Source of the DNA: Pseudomonadota bacterium
GTDB lineage: Bacteria > Desulfobacterota > BSN033 > G020346125
Reading direction: 5' to 3'
Assembly (NCBI GenBank): GCA_030673585.1
Contig: DAOVIU010000090.1
Coordinates: 1 to 6,001 of the forward strand
Length of the DNA stretch: 6,001 nt
Below the pieces are notes generated by a model that was not told the origin of the DNA, ran no database searches, and worked only from the letters and a program-made list of their open reading frames with translations. The position numbers were made by a program, and so were the translations under genes. Positions 1 to 5,176 of the stretch are shown here, piece by piece; within the stretch, counting starts at the first letter, position 1; each line of letters opens with the position of its first letter.

Positions 1-914
1 GAAGGCGGATTCGAGGCGTATCCTTTAATCAAGTGATCGGAGAGGACATCTTCGACATGAACGAAACATTGAAACTGGGGAGGACGATTATCGAGCGGGA
101 GGCCTTATGCCGGACTGGCGGGGGAAAGGTCGTTCCCGTAAGCCTCAGCGCTACCCCTTTGAGGGATGCCGACGGGAAAAGTATTGGTGCGGTAACGATA
201 CTTCGCGACCTGAGGGAGATTCGGGAACTGCAGGAAAAGGTTCGAAGATCGGAGAGATTAGCTTCCCTGGGGAGATTGGCTTCGGGAATAGCCCATGAGA
301 TAAGAAACCCTCTGAGTTCCATCAAGGGATTTGCACAGTTTTTCCAAGGGAAATTGAAACCCTCGAGCCAGGACAGGGGGTATGCTGATATTATGATCAG
401 GGAGGTGGAAAGGCTGGACCGGGTGATCGCAGGCCTCCTCGATTTCGCCAGGCCCCAGGAGCCACACCCTGAACCGACTTCTATCCGGGAGATCTTGGAT
501 CATTCCTTAGAATTACTCCAATCGGATCTCCGGGAAAAGGAGATTGAGGTCGAAAGGAATTATCATGATGGGGATATCAACCTCAATATCGACAGAGACC
601 AGATTACCCAGGCCTTCATAAACATATTCAAGAATTCCCTGGAGTCCATGGAAAGAAAAGGAAAACTGAGAATCTCCCTCAGTCGAAATCGAGATAAAAC
701 GATGCTCGAAATCAAGGTCTCAGATACGGGACGCGGTATTTCCAGGGAGAATCTCTCCCGGATATTCGACCCCTTCTTTAGCACCAAGAAGAAGGGAACC
801 GGACTGGGCCTCGCCATCACCCTGAAGATCATAGAGAACCATGGTGGCGAAATCGGCGTGGATAGTTTCGAGGGGAAGGGGACGAACTTCAGGATTTTGC
901 TCCCCTTGGGATGA
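1..914 (+). CDS. PAS-containing sensor histidine kinase, NtrB/AtoS/ZraS type (5' end outside window)
   Basis: Membrane-associated or cytosolic sensor kinase that would autophosphorylate on His and pass the phosphate to the response regulator encoded just downstream. The reading frame is open from the window edge (first full codon at base 3), so the N-terminal sensor part and the true start are missing; 303 residues are visible. The first ~70 residues look like the second half of a PAS fold (FNQVIGED..., then VVPVSLSATPL and GAVTILRDL strands). HisKA follows, with the H-box AHEIRNPLSS and the phospho-accepting His at bases 294-296. The HATPase domain shows the N-box (NIFKNSLESM, key Asn at visible residue 211), G1 box DTGRGIS (Asp 241), F-box FDPFFSTKK and G2 box GTGLGL. 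All catalytic motifs are intact. A GTG at 33 and an ATG at 57 are internal to the PAS domain and are not the start. The 72-base gap to the regulator, without a convincing terminator, suggests one operon. The signal sensed cannot be read from this fragment. Confidence 0.95.
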   Translation, partial: RRIRGVSFNQVIGEDIFDMNETLKLGRTIIEREALCRTGGGKVVPVSLSATPLRDADGKSIGAVTILRDLREIRELQEKVRRSERLASLGRLASGIAHEIRNPLSSIKGFAQFFQGKLKPSSQDRGYADIMIREVERLDRVIAGLLDFARPQEPHPEPTSIREILDHSLELLQSDLREKEIEVERNYHDGDINLNIDRDQITQAFINIFKNSLESMERKGKLRISLSRNRDKTMLEIKVSDTGRGISRENLSRIFDPFFSTKKKGTGLGLAITLKIIENHGGEIGVDSFEGKGTNFRILLPLG

Positions 915-970
915 GAGTCCCTTTTGGAGTTTTTTTGAGTAAGAAATAGGTATTAACGCCTTGTGTTGCG

Positions 971-977
971 GGGGAGG
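971..977 (+). promoter_or_regulatory. Ribosome binding site that decides the response regulator start
   Basis: The GGGGAGG core lies nine bases before the ATG at 987. It overlaps the codons that would follow the alternative GTG start at 963, which itself has no comparable purine-rich sequence upstream. This favours 987 as the start. Confidence 0.75.
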
Positions 978-986
978 ACTGGGGAA

Positions 987-2360
987 ATGGCGAAGGAGAA
1001 GATCCTCGTCGTTGATGATGAAGCGAGCCATAGGACGATGCTCAAAGCTGTCTTAAGCTCGGAGGGATATCAGATATTTGAGGCCGATGATGGGAAAACG
1101 GCCATTGAGGCCGTGGAGCGGGAATTTTACGATCTGATTCTGATAGATGTGAGAATGACCGAATTAGATGGTATTGAGGCCATGCAGGAGATAAAGAAAA
1201 TCAGCCCGGCCATCCCCATCATTATCATGACGGCCTATGGGTCGGTGAAGACCGCGGTGGGCGCCCTCAAATCGGGTGCCTATGATTACCTCACAAAGCC
1301 TTTGGATATAGAGGAACTCAAGATTGTTATCCACAAGGCCCTGGATCATTATCGGCTGAGGGAGGAAAACATCGTCCTCAGGGAACGGCTCGCCGATCGA
1401 TTCGATTTCTCCAGGATCATCGGCAAGAGCAAACCGATGAAGGACCTCTTTGAAACCCTTGCCATGATCGCTCCCAGCGATGCAACGGTCTTGCTCTATG
1501 GGGAAAGCGGGACGGGAAAGGAGATCGTCGCCAACGCCCTGCATGAAAACAGTCCCAGGGCGAGGAGGCCGTTCATCAAGGTCAGCTGTGCAGCTCTTCC
1601 CGAGACTCTTCTGGAAAGCGAGCTCTTCGGCCATGAACGGGGGGCATTCACGGGTGCGGTCGGTCGAAAGGAGGGAAGGTTTCAACTGGCCAACGGGGGG
1701 ACGATCTTCCTGGATGAGGTGAGTGAAATGAGTCCAACCACCCAGGTTAAATTGCTGCGGGTGTTACAGGAGAGGGAGTTCGAGCCCCTTGGTAGCACGA
1801 AAACCATCCGTGTCGATATCCGGATTATCGCCGCAACGAATAAGAACCTGGAGGAAGAGGTGAAGGAGGGAAATTTCAGGGAAGACCTCTTCTATCGATT
1901 GAACGTGGTTCCCATAGAGCTGCCGCCGCTGAGGAGACGAAAAGAGGATGTTCCCCTTCTGGCGAGGCATTTCTTAAACATCTATCGTGAAAAAACTCAG
2001 GCGTCCATCAAGGGGTTTTTGCCCAAAACCATGGATTTGATGATCCGGTATGATTGGCCGGGAAACATTCGGGAGCTGGAGAATGCCATCGAAAGGGCGG
2101 TCCTTTTATGCCAGGGTGAATATATCTCGGCGGAGGATCTTCCGCATGCCGTTCAGGGAGCGGAGGGCGAGGAACTGCCCAGGGTTGCTGTCCCATCGGG
2201 AATGACCCTGAAAGAGGTGGCGAGGGAAGTGATCGTCCAGACCCTTGAGGAAACAGAGGGGAATCGGACGCAAACAGCACGAATTTTGGGGATCAGCAGA
2301 AAAACCCTTCAGAATAAACTGAAGGAGTACGGTATCCAGGAAGGGGAGAATGGTGTATAA
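987..2360 (+). CDS. Sigma-54-dependent response regulator (REC-AAA+-Fis HTH), NtrC/AtoC/ZraR family
   Basis: Cytoplasmic enhancer-binding activator that, once phosphorylated, hydrolyses ATP to open promoters held by sigma-54 RNA polymerase. It has 457 residues, the usual family length. The REC domain (~5-120) has acidic pocket Asp10/Asp11, phospho-acceptor Asp54, Thr82 and Lys104. The AAA+ domain (~144-370) has Walker A GESGTGKE (172-179), the sigma-54 contact loop GAFTGA (219-224), Walker B GGTIFLDE (237-244), arginine-finger candidates Arg298/Arg304, and WPGNIREL with sensor-II Arg362. A Fis-type helix-turn-helix fills ~415-455 (TEGNRTQTARILGISRKTLQ). The ATG at 987 is chosen over the in-frame GTG at 963 because GGGGAGG ends at 977, nine bases before it, and because homologous REC domains begin at this point; the GTG start would add residues unlike a REC domain. 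The upstream kinase is the likely partner. The intact GAFTGA predicts real sigma-54 activation, and a sigma-54 promoter lies ~175 bases past the stop. Substrate or signal is unknown, so no gene symbol is given. Confidence 0.97.
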   Translation: MAKEKILVVDDEASHRTMLKAVLSSEGYQIFEADDGKTAIEAVEREFYDLILIDVRMTELDGIEAMQEIKKISPAIPIIIMTAYGSVKTAVGALKSGAYDYLTKPLDIEELKIVIHKALDHYRLREENIVLRERLADRFDFSRIIGKSKPMKDLFETLAMIAPSDATVLLYGESGTGKEIVANALHENSPRARRPFIKVSCAALPETLLESELFGHERGAFTGAVGRKEGRFQLANGGTIFLDEVSEMSPTTQVKLLRVLQEREFEPLGSTKTIRVDIRIIAATNKNLEEEVKEGNFREDLFYRLNVVPIELPPLRRRKEDVPLLARHFLNIYREKTQASIKGFLPKTMDLMIRYDWPGNIRELENAIERAVLLCQGEYISAEDLPHAVQGAEGEELPRVAVPSGMTLKEVAREVIVQTLEETEGNRTQTARILGISRKTLQNKLKEYGIQEGENGV

Positions 2361-2372
2361 GAAATACTCAAA

Positions 2373-2401
2373 TTTGCGCCTCGAAGGGTAGAAAGCGCAA
2401 A
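2373..2401. promoter_or_regulatory. Inverted repeat, candidate enhancer (UAS) for the sigma-54 activator
   Basis: TTTGCGC (2373-2379) and GCGCAAA (2395-2401) form a perfect 7-base dyad with a 15-base spacer, half-site centres 22 bases (about two helical turns) apart. It sits 12 bases after the response regulator stop and about 150 bases upstream of the -24 element at 2535, a typical distance and form for an NtrC-family activator site. It is followed by A residues, not T, so it is a poor intrinsic terminator on the + strand. Only one copy was noticed, and the activator's binding preference is unknown, so this is an inference from symmetry and position. Confidence 0.35.
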
Positions 2402-2420
2402 AAAAATTTACACCCATGAG

Positions 2421-2452
2421 GCCATCCGCGGCGGTCTTTGGATGGCTTTTTT
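2421..2452 (+). terminator. Rho-independent terminator of the two-component operon
   Basis: GCCATCC (2421-2427) pairs perfectly with GGATGGC (2440-2446) around a 12-base loop, followed directly by six T residues (2447-2452). An A-rich stretch (2399-2407) lies on the other side. It begins 60 bases after the response regulator stop and separates the two-component genes from the sigma-54 promoter of the next gene. Confidence 0.85.
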
Positions 2453-2533
2453 GTTATCAAACGGTGCAACAATTAAATGCTTTCGCATAGTTAAGCCGCA
2501 GCTCCAGTGCAAGTCTTTTCAAAGTGGAGGGGT

Positions 2534-2549
2534 TGGTACGGTCATTGCT
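2534..2549 (+). promoter_or_regulatory. Sigma-54 (-24/-12) promoter for the DksA-like gene
   Basis: TTGGTACGGTCATTGCT matches the sigma-54 consensus (TGGCACG-N4-TTGCW) at all but one position of the conserved blocks (C to T after GG). The invariant GG (2535-2536) and GC (2547-2548) have exactly ten bases between them. Transcription would start near 2560, about 30 bases before the ATG at 2590. That start would also exclude the longer in-frame GTG start at 2524, which lies upstream of the promoter. The gene for a sigma-54 activator lies immediately upstream. Confidence 0.75.
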
Positions 2550-2589
2550 CTTGCTCATTGGACAAGTTCAAAAAAAAGGGGGCAGAGGA

Positions 2590-2979
2590 ATGAGGAGGAA
2601 CGAATTGCAGTCTTTCCGAGCATCCCTCCTGAAAAAGCTTCGAGTTTTAGAGCATCAATACGGGTTAGGAGAAATCCCCGGGTTGGAGGGTGGTAATTCG
2701 GATACTGTCGACCAGGCCAACGGGGAACTTGAGAAGAACCTTTTCTTTCATCTTCATGAGAGGGTGAGCAGTGCTATCCGGGAAATTTACCATGCCCTGG
2801 GGAGAATCGCGGAGGGAACATTCGGTATCTGTGAGGATTGTGGAGGGAGGATATCCCGGGGGCGACTAAGGGTAAATCCCTCGGCGACTTTGTGCCTTGA
2901 ATGTCAGAAGATGAAGGAACGAGAGGAGAGGAACAATATACCCGATGGAAAAAGGCCTGGCATATTTTTGGAGGCTTAG
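2590..2979 (+). CDS. DksA/TraR-family C4 zinc-finger protein
   Basis: Predicted cytoplasmic protein of 129 residues that would bind the secondary channel of RNA polymerase and change initiation at selected promoters, as DksA does with ppGpp. The N-terminal and central helices (~1-78) would form the coiled coil. Residues 38-43 read DTVDQA, matching the DxxDxA tip motif that DksA inserts toward the active site. The C-terminal zinc finger is intact: CEDC (Cys81, Cys84) and CLEC (Cys102, Cys105), after the family's GTFGICEDCG signature. It is shorter than E. coli DksA (151) but longer than TraR (73). The ATG at 2590 is preferred over the upstream GTG at 2524 because it lies just downstream of a sigma-54 promoter and after the purine-rich GGGGGCAGAGG. 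It is transcribed alone or with the region following; no clear terminator follows it, only a 5-bp hairpin at 2982-2999 without a T run. Whether it acts as a true DksA, or as a specialised paralogue, cannot be told from the window. Confidence 0.9.
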   Translation: MRRNELQSFRASLLKKLRVLEHQYGLGEIPGLEGGNSDTVDQANGELEKNLFFHLHERVSSAIREIYHALGRIAEGTFGICEDCGGRISRGRLRVNPSATLCLECQKMKEREERNNIPDGKRPGIFLEA

Positions 2980-3052
2980 AATCTCCTCCCATGCGGAGAG
3001 AGGGAGTGAGAAATGTGAATCGATTTATGATACCGCGGGTGGTTCACTGCGG

Positions 3053-3072
3053 TGAAGCCCACTGAAGCCCGT
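3053..3072. repeat. Imperfect 10-base tandem repeat
   Basis: TGAAGCCCAC is followed directly by TGAAGCCCGT, identical at the first eight positions. It overlaps a short hairpin (TTCAC 3043-3047 with GTGAA 3052-3056, loop TGCG). Confidence 0.7.
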
Positions 3073-3090
3073 CCTGGGCATGACATAAAA

Positions 3091-3125
3091 CTGCCCGCCA
3101 TCATCCTCGTTGGCTCTGAGGGCAG
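3091..3125. other. Hairpin in the gene-free stretch after the DksA-like gene
   Basis: CTGCCCGCCA (3091-3100) can pair with TGGC (3111-3114) and GGGCAG (3120-3125), giving ten base pairs with a 10-base loop and a 5-base bulge on the 3' side. No T run follows, so it is not a standard intrinsic terminator. It could slow the end of the DksA-like transcript, belong to a small RNA, or be chance. The rest of 2980-3235 shows no intact gene. Confidence 0.35.
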
Positions 3126-3134
3126 GATGGAAGT

Positions 3135-3151
3135 TTGGTATGGTTTTGGCA
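3135..3151 (+). promoter_or_regulatory. Weak sigma-54-like (-24/-12) element upstream of the small membrane protein
   Basis: TTGGTATGGTTTTGGCA has GG (3137-3138) and GC (3149-3150) separated by exactly ten bases, with mismatches to the consensus at two -24 positions and one -12 position. Transcription would begin near 3162, leaving a leader of about 75 bases before the ATG at 3236. The leader is AT-rich (3175-3215) and could instead contain a sigma-70 promoter, though I see no good -35/-10 pair. Confidence 0.3.
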
Positions 3152-3235
3152 GGAGTTTTTTGTAGAGAACTTCCTGATTTTAAAGAATTATTATGCTAAT
3201 CATACTTTTCTAAACGGACCCGCTGTACAAGCCTC

Positions 3236-3517
3236 ATGAAAAAGAGACCTTTTTTGGTTATTCTACTGGCGTTTTTGGCATTGGGCATCCTTTATGTCGC
3301 CATGTGTTCGCATTTATGCCCTTCAGACAGCCATGCTACCCGCTTTCTCGGGCACCTCAACTGTACCGTTCAATCCCATTCATTTACCAATATCGGAATG
3401 GGATTATCCGTTCTTTTTGTCTTACCCCTCGTGGGTTTATTTCTCCTGTTAGACATCATCTTTTCCCCGCAGGAGCTTATATTATCTCCCTTTAAGCCTC
3501 CCCGATTTCACCCCTAA
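3236..3517 (+). CDS. Small two-helix membrane protein with a Cys/His-rich loop, unknown function
   Basis: I do not recognise this 93-residue protein. It has a basic start (MKKR), a hydrophobic segment at ~6-23, a loop at ~24-53 containing Cys24, His26, Cys28, His33, His40, Cys43 and His48, a second hydrophobic segment at ~54-75, and a Pro-rich tail. By the positive-inside rule both ends would be cytoplasmic and the Cys/His loop periplasmic; if instead the first segment were cleaved, the loop would still be outside. The density of Cys and His fits metal or heme binding or disulfide formation, but no family motif confirms this. No clear Shine-Dalgarno sequence precedes the ATG, so the start is less certain than for the other genes. 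The next gene, 108 bases on, begins with a CDF-like metal-transporter domain, which makes a metal-related role tempting but unproven. Confidence 0.6.
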   Translation: MKKRPFLVILLAFLALGILYVAMCSHLCPSDSHATRFLGHLNCTVQSHSFTNIGMGLSVLFVLPLVGLFLLLDIIFSPQELILSPFKPPRFHP

Positions 3518-3540
3518 ATTTCCGCAAGCGATTTCATCAA

Positions 3541-3589
3541 CCCTGAAAAATTCTCGTATCTGTTTCTGTCGGTATATTTGGTTTCAGGG
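3541..3589. promoter_or_regulatory. Inverted repeat in the leader of hflK
   Basis: CCCTGAAA (3541-3548) and TTTCAGGG (3582-3589) are perfect 8-base inverted repeats separated by 33 bases, ending 36 bases before the hflK ATG. It could be a two-site operator or a long-looped hairpin in the leader. It does not match CIRCE, and although CCCTGAAA resembles a sigma-32 -35 box, no -10 box is properly placed. Confidence 0.35.
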
Positions 3590-3614
3590 AATACTTTTCC
3601 ACATTGTGTATTAC

Positions 3615-3620
3615 AGGAGG
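3615..3620 (+). promoter_or_regulatory. Ribosome binding site that decides the hflK fusion start
   Basis: AGGAGG lies five bases before the ATG at 3626. The upstream in-frame TTG at 3578 has no such site and would add 16 residues unlike the start of a CDF domain, so 3626 is taken as the start. Confidence 0.85.
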
Positions 3621-3625
3621 CTTTT

Positions 3626-5161
3626 ATGGGAAGAAAAGAAAAGGCATTATTGATCGCCATCGGGGCAAACCTTTTTTTGGTCGCCCTCAAATTCTTCCTG
3701 GCCGGGATTTCAGGGAGCATGGCCCTCCAGATGAGCGGGTGGCATTCGGTCCAAGGGTTGTTTGTCTCGCTGGCAGTCTTCGTCGGGTTCATCATCTCCA
3801 GGAAGGAAGAGAGCAGGTTTACCAGAGGAATAAGTCAAATCGAGAATGTGGTTGCCCTGCTCATCTCCCTTTTCGTTTTCTACCTGGCGTACAGGATGTT
3901 TATGATGATGACCACGCCCCATGTCCCGATGCTTACCCATGTCCCCATCGTCACCCTGGGGGCGATCTTGGGGGCGACTATCTGCTACCTGATGGCAAGG
4001 TTTAAAGTCTACGTGGGACAAGAGACCCACTCTCCCAGTTTGGTTGCGGACGGATACCATTGCAGGATTCATGTGGTAATGGAGATCGCCGTCATCATCG
4101 GGTTGGCGGGATACCTGGTGGGCTTTACCAACCTGGATATGCTTGCAGCGGTCGTGGTCACGCTCTTCGTCCTTCAGACGGGATTCCGACTGTTTACACG
4201 ATCATTGGTTTCCCTCACCTCGAAGGTATCAGCCGACTATTCCTGCCACAGAGAGGAAAGCGGTCTGAAGTTGGGCCGACCCAAAACAGCAGCCACGTTG
4301 GCATTGGTAGTGTTGCTGGGCTACATTTCGACGGGTTTCTACACCATCCAGTGGAACGAGAGGGGGATCGTGAGGCGTTTCGGCCAACAGATCGGAGAGG
4401 AGATACCGCCCGGTTTCCATTACCGCCTCCCCTGGCCCATCGAATCGGTGGATCGGGTGAGATTTGATGATATCAGGAGAGTGGAGACGGGCTCTTATCT
4501 GATGCTTACCGGAGATGAGAATTTGATAAAAGTGAACGTAGCCACCCACTATCAAATCAAGGATGCATCGGATTACCTCTTTAAGCTGAAGAACCCGAAA
4601 AGGCTCATCAAGGATGCGACTAGGTCGGCCCTGAGGGAGGTTGTGGGCGAGATGGGAATTGACTCCATATTGACCACGGCGAAGTCACCCGTTTTGGAGA
4701 GGACCAAGGTGCTTACCCAGTCCTCCCTCGATCGCTGGGATTCGGGTGTCCATGTTGTGGGAGTCCAGTTGCTCCAGGCTGATCCGCCGGCAGAGGTGAT
4801 GGAGGCCTTTCGGGATGTGGCCAGTGCTCGGGAGGACAGGGAGACCTACGTCAACGAGGCCTACGGGTACCTGAACAGCATCGTACCCGAGGCAAAGGGA
4901 AAGGCGGAGAAAATAGTGATGGAGGCGGAAGGGTTTAGATCCGAGCGCGTCAATTATGCCCAAGGGGAGGCCTCGCGTTTCCTCCTCCAACATGAGGAAC
5001 ATGAGAAAGCGAGGAAAGTTACGGAGACGAGGCTTTACATCGAGGCAATGGAGAAGATCCTACCCCCTGTGGAGAAGATCCTCATCAACCCTGAGGTGAA
5101 ACAAGGGGTCATGGACCTCTGGTTCTTCGGAAAAGATGCGAAGAAAACCGTGATTGAATGA
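3626..5161 (+). CDS. hflK: HflK with an N-terminal CDF-like six-helix membrane domain (fusion)
   Basis: Inner-membrane SPFH (band 7) protein; HflK with HflC forms the large assembly that encloses and modulates the FtsH protease. It has 511 residues against roughly 420 for E. coli HflK. Residues ~1-200 look like the membrane domain of a cation diffusion facilitator: helices at about 7-27, 33-57, 73-95, 104-124, 147-167 and 171-191, with family signatures GSMAL (30-34), WHS (39-41), RGISQIEN (67-74) and SPSLVADGYH (136-145). The CDF cytoplasmic C-terminal domain is absent. After a linker (~192-221) come the usual HflK helix (~222-239), GFYTIQWNERGIVRRFGQ, PGFHYRLPWPIESV, the SPFH domain and a long coiled coil with ETRLYIEAMEKIL near the end. 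Topology fits: CDF helices end in the cytoplasm, where HflK's N-terminus belongs. The two helices that carry metal ligands have His40/Gly44 and His145/His149 where transporters have HxxxD or DxxxD pairs, so transport may be lost or altered. The frame is continuous. It is 15 bases upstream of hflC. Confidence 0.93.
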   Translation: MGRKEKALLIAIGANLFLVALKFFLAGISGSMALQMSGWHSVQGLFVSLAVFVGFIISRKEESRFTRGISQIENVVALLISLFVFYLAYRMFMMMTTPHVPMLTHVPIVTLGAILGATICYLMARFKVYVGQETHSPSLVADGYHCRIHVVMEIAVIIGLAGYLVGFTNLDMLAAVVVTLFVLQTGFRLFTRSLVSLTSKVSADYSCHREESGLKLGRPKTAATLALVVLLGYISTGFYTIQWNERGIVRRFGQQIGEEIPPGFHYRLPWPIESVDRVRFDDIRRVETGSYLMLTGDENLIKVNVATHYQIKDASDYLFKLKNPKRLIKDATRSALREVVGEMGIDSILTTAKSPVLERTKVLTQSSLDRWDSGVHVVGVQLLQADPPAEVMEAFRDVASAREDRETYVNEAYGYLNSIVPEAKGKAEKIVMEAEGFRSERVNYAQGEASRFLLQHEEHEKARKVTETRLYIEAMEKILPPVEKILINPEVKQGVMDLWFFGKDAKKTVIE

Positions 5162-5176
5162 GAAGGAGGCAAGGAG

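Larger units (their letters stand above)
3015..3165 (+). pseudogene. Possible frameshifted small gene (46 codons if repaired)
   Basis: A GTG at 3015 follows a good AGGGAG ribosome binding site (3001-3006), but its frame stops after 16 codons (TGA 3063-3065). That stop falls in an imperfect 10-base tandem repeat (3053-3072). Removing one repeat unit joins the frame to a second open stretch ending at TAG 3163-3165 and gives a 46-residue protein, including a hydrophobic patch LPAIILVG. Ten bases is one more than a multiple of three, so the duplication itself would cause the shift. I do not recognise the product; the start (NRFMIPRVVHCGE) slightly resembles the N-terminus of iron-containing alcohol dehydrogenases, a weak impression only. 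It may equally be non-coding DNA with a chance open frame. Confidence 0.25.

Noticed and set aside
908..936. Terminator between kinase and regulator (weak pairing before a T7 run)
   Set aside because: Only 3-4 base pairs can form before the T run, too weak for an intrinsic terminator; the two genes are best seen as one operon.
963..986. Longer response regulator starting at GTG 963
   Set aside because: The extra eight residues are not REC-like, and the strong GGGGAGG lies between this codon and the ATG at 987.
1164..1685. 173-codon open frame on the - strand
   Set aside because: It lies wholly antisense to conserved REC and AAA+ coding sequence and shows no family features; it is a shadow of that gene.
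2524..2589. Longer DksA-like protein starting at GTG 2524
   Set aside because: The codon lies upstream of the sigma-54 promoter and would not be in the transcript; the added residues do not look like the family N-terminus.
2442..2696. 84-codon + strand frame across the terminator, promoter and DksA-like start
   Set aside because: It begins in the terminator stem, spans the sigma-54 promoter and overlaps the DksA-like gene in another frame; no family resemblance.
3345..3361. GGGCACCTCAACTGTA resembling a -24/-12 promoter
   Set aside because: The -12 element has GT instead of the essential GC and the site is inside the small membrane protein gene.
3578..3625. Longer HflK starting at TTG 3578
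   Set aside because: No ribosome binding site, whereas AGGAGG is well placed for the ATG at 3626; the added residues overlap an inverted repeat in the leader.
4297..4320. Sigma-54-like TTGGCATTGGTAGTGTTGC within hflK
   Set aside because: The spacing between GG and GC is two bases too long and the site lies inside coding sequence for the HflK transmembrane helix.
4060..4467. 135-codon + strand frame inside hflK
   Set aside because: Out of frame with clearly conserved CDF-like and HflK sequence; composition is typical of a shadow frame.
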